Part shown: piece by piece, positions 28,156-36,553 of the stretch
How the letters are laid out: each line of letters starts with the position of its first letter
Position numbering within the stretch: the first letter of the stretch is position 1
Assembly (NCBI GenBank): GCA_016712625.1
Contig: JADJQQ010000001.1
Coordinates: 868,001 to 932,000 of the forward strand
Direction: 5' to 3'
From: Candidatus Competibacteraceae bacterium
GTDB taxonomy: Bacteria > Pseudomonadota > Gammaproteobacteria > Competibacterales > Competibacteraceae
Length of the DNA stretch: 64,000 bases
Position numbers and translations under genes: made by a program
The notes under the pieces: generated by a model
Databases searched by the model: none
Told to the model about the DNA's origin: nothing
Seen by the model: the letters and a program-made list of their open reading frames with translations, nothing else

Positions 28156-28638
28156 ATGGGTATTGAAATCGAACATAAGTTCCTGTTGCGCGATGAAAGC
28201 TGGCGGCAACAGGTCGAACGCTCGGTGCGGATGCGCCAAGGCTATCTTACCAGCGACGCCCGTTGCTCGGTGCGAGTGCGGGTGGCGGGGAGCCAAGGCT
28301 TTCTCAATCTTAAGAGTGGCACCCTGGGCATTCAACGCAGCGAATACGAATACCCTATCCCGCTGACGGAGGCCGAGGAAATCCTCAACACCCTGTGCGA
28401 GAAGCCCTTGCTGGAAAAAACCCGCCATTTTGTGCGCCTCGACCAGCATCTCTGGGAAATCGACGAATTTGCTGGCGACAACGCCGGCTTAATCGTCGCG
28501 GAAGTCGAGTTGAATCATCCCGACGAAGCCTTTACCCGGCCCGACTGGCTGGGAGAGGAGGTCTCGCACGATATCCGTTACTACAACTCGCAGCTGGCCC
28601 GGCATCCCTACCAGAGCTGGTCATGCCCGAGCGGCTGA
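28156..28638 (+). CDS. CYTH-domain triphosphate tunnel enzyme
   Basis: CYTH proteins bind triphosphate-containing substrates with divalent metal inside a beta-barrel tunnel; small bacterial members often act as tripolyphosphatases. The metal/substrate motif E-x-E-x-K is present as G-I-E-I-E-H-K-F-L at the N-terminus, followed by R-x-R-V/R-V-R and later E-V-E-L-N-H. Length is 160 residues, the single-domain form without CHAD. ATG 28156 is supported by the ExExK position. Its last 16 bases overlap the next gene. Confidence 0.88.
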   Translation: MGIEIEHKFLLRDESWRQQVERSVRMRQGYLTSDARCSVRVRVAGSQGFLNLKSGTLGIQRSEYEYPIPLTEAEEILNTLCEKPLLEKTRHFVRLDQHLWEIDEFAGDNAGLIVAEVELNHPDEAFTRPDWLGEEVSHDIRYYNSQLARHPYQSWSCPSG

Positions 28639-29108
28639 TCCAGGTTAGTATTCCAGCGCAACAGCTGGCACTGACGCGTGGAGAGAAACCGCTGGCGATT
28701 TATCCGGTATCCACCGCCCTTAATGGCCCTGGCGAACGGCACGCGAGCGGTTGCACGCCGCGTGGCTGGCACCGGATTCGAGTCAAGATCGGCGCTGGCC
28801 TGCCGCCTGATACGGTCTTCGTCGGCCGGCGACCGACCGGCGAAATCTACAGCCCGGAATTGGCGGCGCGGTATCCGAAACGCGACTGGATCCTAACCCG
28901 GATTTTGTGGCTGACCGGATTGGAGCCGGGCTACAACCGCGGTGGAGACTGCGATACCTTGCGCCGATTTATCTACATCCACGGCTGCCCGGATACCGCG
29001 CCGATGGGCATACCGCTGTCTCATGGCTGCATTCGGATGCGCAATCGGGATCTGCTGGCGCTGTTCGAACAAGTGGCGGCGGGCGATCGGGTCTTTGTCG
29101 CCGGATAA
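28623..29108 (+). CDS. L,D-transpeptidase (YkuD domain)
   Basis: YkuD enzymes form 3-3 crosslinks or attach lipoproteins to peptidoglycan. The catalytic motif is intact as I-H-G-C-P-D followed by S-H-G-C-I-R-M. The 161-residue protein starts directly at the catalytic domain (M-P-E-R-L-I-Q-V-S-I) and lacks a signal peptide, so export or the substrate is unclear. It overlaps the CYTH gene by 16 bases and is probably translated from the same message. It is convergent with the STAS gene, with two bases between the stops. Confidence 0.9.
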   Translation: MPERLIQVSIPAQQLALTRGEKPLAIYPVSTALNGPGERHASGCTPRGWHRIRVKIGAGLPPDTVFVGRRPTGEIYSPELAARYPKRDWILTRILWLTGLEPGYNRGGDCDTLRRFIYIHGCPDTAPMGIPLSHGCIRMRNRDLLALFEQVAAGDRVFVAG

Positions 29109-29110
29109 AG

Positions 29111-29605
29111 TCAACGCTCGTCCAGTTTGGAGCGCAAGGTTTCGACGACCCCCTGAAACGCTTCCTGATTGCGCGGGTTCAATTCGCTCAGGGTGCGGTG
29201 GGCTTCGAACACGATCCGGGTCAAGCCTTCCTTGCACGGGCCTTGAACGTCAAGTTGTTGCAAGGTGGCCGAAATGGCTTCTCCGGAATCGTGGATCTCG
29301 AAAATCTCGTAAAACCCCATGCACTCCAGCACCTGATTAACATCAGGGCTGGTCGATAACAACGTGGTTTTGCGGCCAAAACGGCTGTGGCTAAAGTTGG
29401 CGATCTTGGCTAAGAGACCCAAACTGGTACTGTCAATCGAATGGGTTTGGGTCAGATCGACCATGATATCGCCATAATCGGTGCGAGCGAACAAGCCATC
29501 CAGAAAATCGCTTAACGCGCAGCCCATGGTGTAGCGAATATCACCCACCAGCTTGAGAATGTAAGTATTCCCTTGCTTGACATAAAAAGCGGTCCCATCT
29601 TCCAC
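29111..29605 (-). CDS. STAS-domain anti-sigma factor antagonist (HsbA-like)
   Basis: STAS antagonists bind an anti-sigma factor when dephosphorylated. The phosphorylation site is S59 in H-S-I-D-S-T-S-L-G-L-L, with the preceding D-I-M-V-D-L strand. The protein has 164 residues; a helical C-terminal extension of about 50 residues beyond the STAS fold matches Pseudomonas HsbA. The adjacent PP2C-type response regulator is the expected phosphatase. The start is GTG 29605, one base from the upstream stop. Confidence 0.85.
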   Translation of the reverse strand: MEDGTAFYVKQGNTYILKLVGDIRYTMGCALSDFLDGLFARTDYGDIMVDLTQTHSIDSTSLGLLAKIANFSHSRFGRKTTLLSTSPDVNQVLECMGFYEIFEIHDSGEAISATLQQLDVQGPCKEGLTRIVFEAHRTLSELNPRNQEAFQGVVETLRSKLDER

Positions 29606-29606
29606 C

Positions 29607-30788
29607 TTAATCTCTCTTTTCGATCAACAGCAGGGTGACATCATCCGGCAGCAGTATGCTTTGATCGAGGGCTAGCGCCTGAACCAGATTTTCGATTTTG
29701 AGATCAGTCTGTTGCACGGTTTCCAGCAAGAACGCTTGCTTGCTGCGAAGATTGGCTTGCGGCAGGGTCTCAAGAATACCGTCCGAGATCAGCACCAATG
29801 CAAACTTGGGAGGCAATTGCAAGGATTCGGCTTGATAGCTAGCAAAATCGAATAAACCAATCGGCAAACTTTTTTTACCGATAAAAACAGCTTTTTCACC
29901 ATCAAACAGGATCGGAAAAGGAAATTGCCCCCCGCTGCTATAACGCAATCGGTTCGTCTCCCAATCGATAACGCCATAAAACATGGTAAGGTATTTATCC
30001 ATGTGGGAACCGAAAATTTCCCGGTTTAACCGACTCAAGGTTTCAGCCGGATTCAGAATACCTCGATCACGGTTCTGCCGATACAATTCGCGATAACGGC
30101 CAATATAACTCTTCAACATAACCGTGACAAAGGCCGAAGAGACGCCATGGCCGGACACATCGGCGATATAAAAACCCAAGTGGCCGCCGTCGATAATGAA
30201 ATAATCAACGAAATCGCCGCTGAGGTATTGAGAAGTCAGAACATGGCGGCTGAACCAGTAGTTTCGATAATTCTTGTTATTTTCGGGCAGCAGTTGAAAT
30301 TGAATGCGGCGGGCGGCGGCTTCGTCCTCCTGCAAGCGCCGCAGCGTCTGCTGCAACTGCATGTTAACAGCCTCTAGATGCTCGCGGTGCTCGCGATTTT
30401 CTCGCCGCAATCGCGCGCGCTCCAAGGCGTGGGCGATGGCGTGCTCCAAAACCGCCATGTCCTCGATCGGCTTGGTCACGTAATCCCAAGCACCCAGTTT
30501 GAGCGCCTGAATGGCATCGCTCATGCCCCCCATGCCAGAAACCACCAAGATCGGCAATTCAGGATAATTGCGGGTTACGGTGGCCAGCACGTTTAGACCG
30601 TCCATGCCGGGCATGCGCAAATCACACAACACCAAATCGGGCTGTTCGCGCTGGATAAGATCAATGGCGGTCTGGCCGTCAACGGCCTGGATGACGTCAA
30701 AACCGCTATCTTCCAAAAAGGCGGTGATGACCTCAAGAACCAGTTGCTCGTCATCGACTGTCAGGATGCGCACCGGTTTTTGGCTCAT
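29607..30788 (-). CDS. response regulator with PP2C-type Ser/Thr phosphatase domain (HsbR-like)
   Basis: A 393-residue protein: receiver (about 5-120, acceptor D56 in V-L-C-D-L-R-M-P), a coiled-coil-like linker (about 130-170) and a SpoIIE/PP2C phosphatase (about 180-393) with metal-site segments G-D-F-V-D-Y, D-V-S-G-H-G-V and I-S-D-G-I-L-E. It probably dephosphorylates the STAS protein encoded next. Pseudomonas HsbR has an additional C-terminal anti-sigma/kinase domain; this protein ends after the phosphatase, so the opposing kinase is elsewhere or absent. Its start overlaps the upstream receiver gene by four bases. Confidence 0.9.
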   Translation of the reverse strand: MSQKPVRILTVDDEQLVLEVITAFLEDSGFDVIQAVDGQTAIDLIQREQPDLVLCDLRMPGMDGLNVLATVTRNYPELPILVVSGMGGMSDAIQALKLGAWDYVTKPIEDMAVLEHAIAHALERARLRRENREHREHLEAVNMQLQQTLRRLQEDEAAARRIQFQLLPENNKNYRNYWFSRHVLTSQYLSGDFVDYFIIDGGHLGFYIADVSGHGVSSAFVTVMLKSYIGRYRELYRQNRDRGILNPAETLSRLNREIFGSHMDKYLTMFYGVIDWETNRLRYSSGGQFPFPILFDGEKAVFIGKKSLPIGLFDFASYQAESLQLPPKFALVLISDGILETLPQANLRSKQAFLLETVQQTDLKIENLVQALALDQSILLPDDVTLLLIEKRD

Positions 30789-31177
30789 GGCCTGACCTCT
30801 CGTAGTGCCGCCAGCATCCGTATGGCGCCAACCAAGGGCGCCATATCCTCCAACGGCTTACGGTAAACCCGATCCTCTTCGAGGCCGGCGGCGCGCAAAT
30901 CCTCAGGGAGGGTATAACTGGAAGAGCCGGTATGAATCAGAAACTCCATATGGGGATACAGCTGATGAAAAAGACGGATGGCGGAATTGCCGTCCATGTC
31001 CGGCAATCGCATGTCCATGATGCACACCCGACAGGCGGCGGCGGCATCCCGCAGCCAGTTTAATGCGGGAGTGACCGATTCGAACGCGACGACTCCCAAG
31101 CCTTCATCTTCTAAATAAGCTTTCAAGTTTTCTCGAATCATTTCCTCGTCGTCAACGATCAAAACCCAGCCTGTCAT
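30785..31177 (-). CDS. single-domain response regulator
   Basis: A 130-residue stand-alone receiver with the acidic pocket V-D-D-E-E, acceptor D55 in C-I-M-D-M-R-L-P-D-M-D-G and the conserved lysine in Y-R-K-P-L. It has no output domain, so it acts through protein contact or phosphotransfer. It overlaps the kinase gene upstream and the REC-PP2C gene downstream by four bases each, which implies strict co-translation and suggests both receivers are served by the same kinase. Confidence 0.92.
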   Translation of the reverse strand: MTGWVLIVDDEEMIRENLKAYLEDEGLGVVAFESVTPALNWLRDAAAACRVCIMDMRLPDMDGNSAIRLFHQLYPHMEFLIHTGSSSYTLPEDLRAAGLEEDRVYRKPLEDMAPLVGAIRMLAALREVRP

Positions 31178-33456
31178 GATAGCGCGTCTCCAACCAGAGG
31201 TAGACGGATACTAAAACAACTGCCCTGCCCTGGTTTAGAGGTTGCGGACAGCCGGCCGTTATGTTGATCGGTTACGATAAAATAAGACACCGACAATCCC
31301 AGTCCGGTCCCGGCGCCCACTTCCTTGGTGGTAAAAAAAGGTTCAAAAATCCGCTTGAGCGTTTTGTCGTCCATCCCAGGACCGTTGTCAATCACTTCGA
31401 TCAAAACATTATCGGGTTCACGCAGGGTGCGCAGGGTGATCGCGGGCGTGAGCGTATTAACTTCCGTCATCGCCTGAGCCGCATTTTTCAACAGGTTCAA
31501 AATCACCTGTTCGATTTCGGTCTTGTCGCAATACACCACCTGTAGTGCGGGATCGTAGTCGCGCAGGATGGAGATCCGCTTGAAATCGTACTTCTTTTTC
31601 AAATCGTAGTCGCTAGCGGCTAACCGCAACACGGTTTCGAGCATCTCCTCCAGGCCCACCGGGGCGAAACGCGACTCGCTGCGCCGACTAAAAGACAGCA
31701 TGTCAGCGACAATTTTGGCGGCGCGGGCGCCCGCTTCGCGAATCCCTTCCAGGAATCGCAGAACACCCCGTTCTTGCAGGTAGCGGTTGAGCAAGTTCAG
31801 GTCAATATTCAAAGCATCGGCGACGGCGCGGTTCTGAGGTAGATCGGGCCCGATGCGTCGCAAGACATTCTGGCTGCCTTGCAGAATCGCGCCGAGGGGA
31901 TTATTGATCTCGTGCGCCATGCCAGCCGCCAAGCCGCCCACCGATAGCATCTTCTCAGTTTGCACCATCATTGATTCAATGCGAACCCGGGCGGTAACGT
32001 CATCCATTCGGATGACGGCGCCATTGGCGTTGTCCGCCATCAGAGGATAGACCATCACATCGGCGTAATGCAGTTCACCATCCGTTTCCAAAGTCATCCG
32101 GGGCGTCTTGATCGGATGGCCCTCACGAATCACCTGCCGGACTTGCCCGAATTGATTTTCCAGCTGCGGAAAGACTTCTCCAAAGAAACGGCCCTGCGCC
32201 GCGGCCCAGGATAGGCCGCTGGCGTGTTCGGCTGGCTGGTTCAATACCGTGATGTAGCCCCAGGGATCGACCCCGATCAGTACCGACGGCATCGAATCGA
32301 TGATGTTCTTAAGGTAGAGCCGCATCCGAGCCACCTCTTCCTTCGCCCGTTTCTGCTCGGTCATGTCGATCGCCACGCTCAACACCGCGGTTTCGTTCAG
32401 ACCCGGCTCGATAAAAGGAATTTTCATGGTTTGCAGGGTTCGAACATGGCCCGCGGAGTCGGTAAAGGTTTCTTCGGGGATCAGTTTCGAAGTCCAACTT
32501 TGAATGACCTCTTGGTCATCGGCCAACATCCGCTCCACTTCCTCTTCCACAGCATGAATGGTCCGAGGCGAGCGGTTCACCAACTCCTCCACCGTCCTGC
32601 CGTAAGCCGCCGCCGTGGTGCGGTTGGCGAGTAGAAAACGGCCGTAGCGATCCCGCGCAAAGATCATGTGCGGCACCAGGTCGATGATCCGTCGCAAGCG
32701 TAATTCGCTTTGATGCAGCGCCACTTCCACGTTAACTTGCTCAGTGATGTCGCTGCCGGTGCCGCGATAGCCTCGAAACCGCCCTTGGCTATCATGGATC
32801 GGTTTACCGTTGACCTTCAGGTAGCGGCCGTCTTTTCGATTGCCGGTCAGATGAGTTTGGTAGGTGAAATCACGAAACGGCAGATGCTTTTCCAACAGCT
32901 CCCGATGCACGCGCCATTTATGTGGATCGATGGTCACGTCAACCCCAGCAAGTTCCCAGCGGGCGCGGCCCAACACAGACTGGGGCGAGATGCCGGTCAA
33001 GACGTAAAAGCGCTTCGACAGGTACGTAAAGCACAGGTTTTCATCCATCTCCCAAACCCAGTCGCTGGTCGCTTCAGTGACATCGCGAAAGCGCGCTTCA
33101 CTTTCACGCAACGCCATTTCGACGCGCCGCCGCTCGCTCAGCTCACGTTGCAACTGCTGGGTGCGCCTCGCCATTTGCCGATAAAGCAGCCAGCACCAGA
33201 ACAGCGCGACCAGCAGCGGTACCACCAAACCCAAGACCCAACCCGCACACCCCATGCCTTCTCCGACAGGCTGAGGACCGACCGAACCGTGACCTATCCC
33301 GCGTGTTTCCGCGCCACTCACTTCAAACGCACTCAACCCAATCACCAGAAGCAACGCCCCCCATTCCGCCAACCGCTGAAACAGGGGGCGATCCGGCCGA
33401 ATCCGCGGCGGGGAGGCTAAATACAAAGGCTGGAACAAACGGCCGAGCTTAGGCAT
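31174..33456 (-). CDS. membrane sensor histidine kinase with three PAS domains
   Basis: A 760-residue kinase. Two hydrophobic segments (about 32-48 and 72-92) flank a short periplasmic loop, then come three PAS/PAC repeats (about 119-240, 251-370 and 377-490). The phospho-acceptor H515 lies in A-G-M-A-H-E-I-N-N-P, and the HATPase domain (about 620-755) has N-L-L-K-N-A-A-Q-A-M, D-N-G-P-G-M and G-T-G-L-G-L. It heads the operon kinase, receiver, REC-PP2C, STAS, and is divergent from nagZ over about 75 bases. The signal is unknown. Confidence 0.93.
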   Translation of the reverse strand: MPKLGRLFQPLYLASPPRIRPDRPLFQRLAEWGALLLVIGLSAFEVSGAETRGIGHGSVGPQPVGEGMGCAGWVLGLVVPLLVALFWCWLLYRQMARRTQQLQRELSERRRVEMALRESEARFRDVTEATSDWVWEMDENLCFTYLSKRFYVLTGISPQSVLGRARWELAGVDVTIDPHKWRVHRELLEKHLPFRDFTYQTHLTGNRKDGRYLKVNGKPIHDSQGRFRGYRGTGSDITEQVNVEVALHQSELRLRRIIDLVPHMIFARDRYGRFLLANRTTAAAYGRTVEELVNRSPRTIHAVEEEVERMLADDQEVIQSWTSKLIPEETFTDSAGHVRTLQTMKIPFIEPGLNETAVLSVAIDMTEQKRAKEEVARMRLYLKNIIDSMPSVLIGVDPWGYITVLNQPAEHASGLSWAAAQGRFFGEVFPQLENQFGQVRQVIREGHPIKTPRMTLETDGELHYADVMVYPLMADNANGAVIRMDDVTARVRIESMMVQTEKMLSVGGLAAGMAHEINNPLGAILQGSQNVLRRIGPDLPQNRAVADALNIDLNLLNRYLQERGVLRFLEGIREAGARAAKIVADMLSFSRRSESRFAPVGLEEMLETVLRLAASDYDLKKKYDFKRISILRDYDPALQVVYCDKTEIEQVILNLLKNAAQAMTEVNTLTPAITLRTLREPDNVLIEVIDNGPGMDDKTLKRIFEPFFTTKEVGAGTGLGLSVSYFIVTDQHNGRLSATSKPGQGSCFSIRLPLVGDALS

Positions 33457-33530
33457 AACCGCTGATTATTAGCCAATTAGACGTTATCATAGAATTATTT
33501 TCTTCCGCGGGCTGACACGAGGTGAACACG

Positions 33531-34577
33531 ATGGGGTTGGGACCGGTGATGCTGGGCCTGGATGGCTTTGAATTGACGGCTGAGGACGCTGAAATTCTGC
33601 GCCATCCACTGGTGGGCGGCGTCATTTTATTTAGCCGGAATTACCAATCCCTCGAGCAGGTTGCGGCATTGACGGCCAGCATCCATGCTTTGCGCCAACC
33701 GCGACTGTTGGTGGCGGTAGACCATGAGGGCGGCCGGGTACAACGATTTCGTGAGGGCTTCACGCGATTGCCGGCGGTACGCTGCCTGGGTGAGATTTAC
33801 GATCAGGATCGACCGCGGGCCAAGCAACTGGCGCGCGTTACCGGTTGGTTGATGGCGGCCGAACTGCGCGCTGTCGGCGTCGATTTCAGCTTCGCGCCGG
33901 TACTGGACTTGGATCACGGGGTCAGCGGCGTGATTGGCGACCGGGCATTCCACCGTGACCCTGAAATCGTCGCCGATCTGGCCCACGCCTACGTCAGTGG
34001 CATGCAAAAAGGCGGCATGGAAGGCGTGGGTAAGCATTTTCCGGGTCATGGCGGCATCGCGGCCGACTCTCACCTGGAATTACCTGTGGATTTACGTAGT
34101 TACGACGATCTCATCGCCACCGATCTGCTGGCTTTCGAGCGGATGATCCATTACGGCTTGGCCGCGCTGATGCCGGCCCATGTGCTCTACCCGCAAGTGG
34201 ATGACCGGCCAGCCGGTTTCTCAACCCGCTGGCTGAAGGATATCCTGCGCCGTCAGCTGGAGTTTCAAGGCGTGATCTTCAGCGACGATTTGGATATGGC
34301 CGGCGCCACGGAGGCGGGTTCACCGTCGGAACGGGCGCGGGCGGCATTGGCGGCAGGGTGTGACATGGCGTTGGCGTGCAACGACCGCCGGGCCGCCGTG
34401 GCCATTCTCGACAATCTCCACCACGTGGCCGACCCGGTAAGCCAGGTGCGGTTGATTCGATTGCATGGACGTGGCCACATCACCGTGGAGCGTTTGCGGC
34501 GCGGCGCCGCCTGGCAGCGAGCGAGCCGCTGGGTGCGCGATTACGATGCTTGCCCATTATTGGAGATGGATATTTAG
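33531..34577 (+). CDS. nagZ: beta-N-acetylhexosaminidase
   Basis: NagZ is a cytoplasmic family 3 glycoside hydrolase that removes N-acetylglucosamine from anhydro-muropeptides in cell-wall recycling. Family signatures are K-H-F-P-G-H-G (catalytic histidine loop follows in G-I-A-A-D-S-H) and the nucleophile D in I-F-S-D-D-L-D-M. ATG 33531 gives the family N-terminus M-G-L-G-P-V-M-L-G-L and has GAGGTGA just upstream; GTG 33522 is an alternative. Length is 348 residues. hpt and mtnP follow, as in Pseudomonas. Confidence 0.95.
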   Translation: MGLGPVMLGLDGFELTAEDAEILRHPLVGGVILFSRNYQSLEQVAALTASIHALRQPRLLVAVDHEGGRVQRFREGFTRLPAVRCLGEIYDQDRPRAKQLARVTGWLMAAELRAVGVDFSFAPVLDLDHGVSGVIGDRAFHRDPEIVADLAHAYVSGMQKGGMEGVGKHFPGHGGIAADSHLELPVDLRSYDDLIATDLLAFERMIHYGLAALMPAHVLYPQVDDRPAGFSTRWLKDILRRQLEFQGVIFSDDLDMAGATEAGSPSERARAALAAGCDMALACNDRRAAVAILDNLHHVADPVSQVRLIRLHGRGHITVERLRRGAAWQRASRWVRDYDACPLLEMDI

Positions 34578-34623
34578 GCCAACCGTCCGCCGTCCCGTCC
34601 AACCGCCATCCTTCGGAGTCACA

Positions 34624-35178
34624 ATGTCCGGTATTACCCCCGCGCAGGCGCTAACCGCGTTGCAGGACGCCGAGTTGCTGTATTCGCCCCAACAGATCGA
34701 GCAGGCATTGGATCGGATGGCAGCCGCCATCACCGCCAAACTCGAACACTGTGATCCGCTCGTGCTGATGGTGATGAACGGTGCGTTCGTACCCGCCGCG
34801 CACTTGTTGGCGCGCTTGCGATTTCCCTTGCGGGTCGGCTATCTGCACGCCACCCGCTACCGAGGGGACACGCGCGGCGGTGAAATCGGCTGGATTGCAC
34901 CCCCTCGACCGGTAGCAACCGACCAAGTTGTGTTGGTGGTGGATGACATCTTCGATGAGGGAGATACGCTCAAATCGATCTTAGCTGAAATTCAGCGGCA
35001 AGGCGCTAAAGCGGTGTACAGTGCGGTGTTGGCCAACAAACGGCACGACCGTAAGCTATTGGGTCTGATCGTGGATTTCGTCGGCTTGGAGGTGCCGGAT
35101 CGCTATGTATTCGGCTGCGGGATGGATTACCAAGAGTATTGGCGCAACCTGCCTGCTATTTATGCCGTTCGCGAGTAA
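34624..35178 (+). CDS. hpt: hypoxanthine-guanine phosphoribosyltransferase
   Basis: A purine-salvage enzyme that adds the phosphoribosyl group of PRPP to hypoxanthine or guanine. The PRPP-binding motif V-V-L-V-V-D-D-I-F-D-E-G-D-T is clear, as is the C-terminal Y-V-F-G-C-G-M-D-Y segment. The 184-residue length matches the group of Hpt-like proteins found beside nagZ in gammaproteobacteria. With mtnP downstream, hypoxanthine released from methylthioinosine could be salvaged directly. Confidence 0.9.
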   Translation: MSGITPAQALTALQDAELLYSPQQIEQALDRMAAAITAKLEHCDPLVLMVMNGAFVPAAHLLARLRFPLRVGYLHATRYRGDTRGGEIGWIAPPRPVATDQVVLVVDDIFDEGDTLKSILAEIQRQGAKAVYSAVLANKRHDRKLLGLIVDFVGLEVPDRYVFGCGMDYQEYWRNLPAIYAVRE

Positions 35179-35238
35179 GCGGCGCGCGAAGATCGCTTGT
35201 TGGTTTGCCGCCATCGTGCCTGCCTGAGGATCGCCATT

Positions 35239-35991
35239 ATGACCCCAACCATCGCCATCATTGGAGGCACGGGCCTCACCTCCTTGAACACGCTAGAAAT
35301 CACCCATCGTGAGAATCAGTCTACCCCTTACGGCGAGCCCTCCAGTCCTCTGATTCAAGGCAAGTTGAGTGGTCGGACCGTGGTATTTCTCGCGCGACAT
35401 GGCCTGCATCACACCCTGCCGCCGCATAAGATCAATTACCGGGCCAATCTGTGGGCGCTCCAGCGGATCGGCATAAAACACATCATCGCCATAGCGGCCG
35501 TGGGGGGCATTCGAAACGATATGGCGCCGGGGGTTCTGGCGTTCCCAGACCAACTGATCGATTATACTTGGGGCCGGCAAGGTACTTTCTTCGATGAAAA
35601 TCTGACTCAGGTCACCCACATCGATTTTACCGAACCCTATTGCCCACAATTGCGGGGACGCTTGATTCAGGCCGCTCAACTGTTGAATCTCGGCGCTCGC
35701 GAGTCCTGCACTTACGCCGCCATGCAGGGACCGCGATTGGAAACGGCGGCTGAAATTCGCAAACTGGAGCGGGACGGTTGCGATATTGTGGGCATGACGG
35801 GGATGCCGGAAGCCGCTTTAGCGCGCGAACTCGACCTGCGCTACGCCACCTGCGCGATCGTGGCCAATTGGGCCGCCGGCAAAGCAGCTGGCGAAATCAG
35901 CATGGCGGAGATTGAACGGAATCTGCAAGAGAGCATGGCGCGGGTCAAATTACTGTTGACCGAGCTGGTCCCCATTATCGACCCGTCCTGA
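35239..35991 (+). CDS. mtnP: S-methyl-5'-thioinosine (or thioadenosine) phosphorylase
   Basis: A family 2 nucleoside phosphorylase for recycling the methylthio-nucleoside left by polyamine and quorum-signal synthesis. Phosphate and nucleoside-binding segments are A-I-I-G-G-T-G-L, A-R-H-G-L-H-H, A-M-Q-G-P-R-L-E-T and V-G-M-T-G-M-P-E-A. The neighbourhood (nagZ, hpt) equals that of the Pseudomonas methylthioinosine-specific enzyme, so inosine specificity is likely. ATG 35239 gives 250 residues. It is convergent with tsaC, with two bases between the stops. Confidence 0.9.
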   Translation: MTPTIAIIGGTGLTSLNTLEITHRENQSTPYGEPSSPLIQGKLSGRTVVFLARHGLHHTLPPHKINYRANLWALQRIGIKHIIAIAAVGGIRNDMAPGVLAFPDQLIDYTWGRQGTFFDENLTQVTHIDFTEPYCPQLRGRLIQAAQLLNLGARESCTYAAMQGPRLETAAEIRKLERDGCDIVGMTGMPEAALARELDLRYATCAIVANWAAGKAAGEISMAEIERNLQESMARVKLLLTELVPIIDPS

Positions 35992-35993
35992 TT

Positions 35994-36536
35994 TCAGCCG
36001 CCGCGCACCAGCTGCTCCGTTTTTAAATCTCTAATTTCAGTAGGTTTTAAAGCGTCGCCGATCAGGCCGGGCAACAAGTAGTCAACCTTGTCGCCCAGCT
36101 GACGGCGCACCGCCAGCAGACCGCGGGCAGGCGGGCGGCCACTCAGATTGGCGCTGGTGGAAACCAGTGGATGCTCGCAGGCCCGACATAACGCGGCAGC
36201 CAGCGGATGCGCGGTCACTCGCACCGCCAGTGTGTCATGCCGGCCGCGCAGCCAGCGCGGTGTCGCGGGCCGGGCGGGCACCAGCCAGGTGTAAGGGCCG
36301 GGCCAAGTCGCGGCGAGCCGAGCCTGGTCGGCCGCCGTTAGCGGCTGAACGAAGGGGATCAGCTGCTCGAAATCAGCCGCGATCAAAATCAAACCCTTGT
36401 GTACTGGCCGCTGCTTGAGTGCGAGCAACCGCATCACCGCCCGCTGGTCGAGCGGATCGCACCCCAAACCGAAAACAGCCTCCGTGGGGTATGCGATGAT
36501 GCCACCCGCGCGCACCGTACGGGCGGCCGCGGCCAT
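35994..36536 (-). CDS. tsaC: L-threonylcarbamoyladenylate synthase
   Basis: TsaC makes threonylcarbamoyl-AMP for the t6A37 modification of ANN-decoding tRNAs. The Sua5/YrdC fold is recognised from Y-P-T-E-A-V-F-G-L-G-C, K-x-R-P-x-x-K-G-L-I-L and S-T-S-A-N-L-S-G. ATG 36536 is preferred since a GGAGG lies 8 bases upstream; this site overlaps an in-frame GTG at 36551. The product is 180 residues (E. coli 190). It follows topA closely and is probably co-transcribed. Confidence 0.93.
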   Translation of the reverse strand: MAAAARTVRAGGIIAYPTEAVFGLGCDPLDQRAVMRLLALKQRPVHKGLILIAADFEQLIPFVQPLTAADQARLAATWPGPYTWLVPARPATPRWLRGRHDTLAVRVTAHPLAAALCRACEHPLVSTSANLSGRPPARGLLAVRRQLGDKVDYLLPGLIGDALKPTEIRDLKTEQLVRGG

Positions 36537-36553
36537 GTGCAATCCCTCCACGC

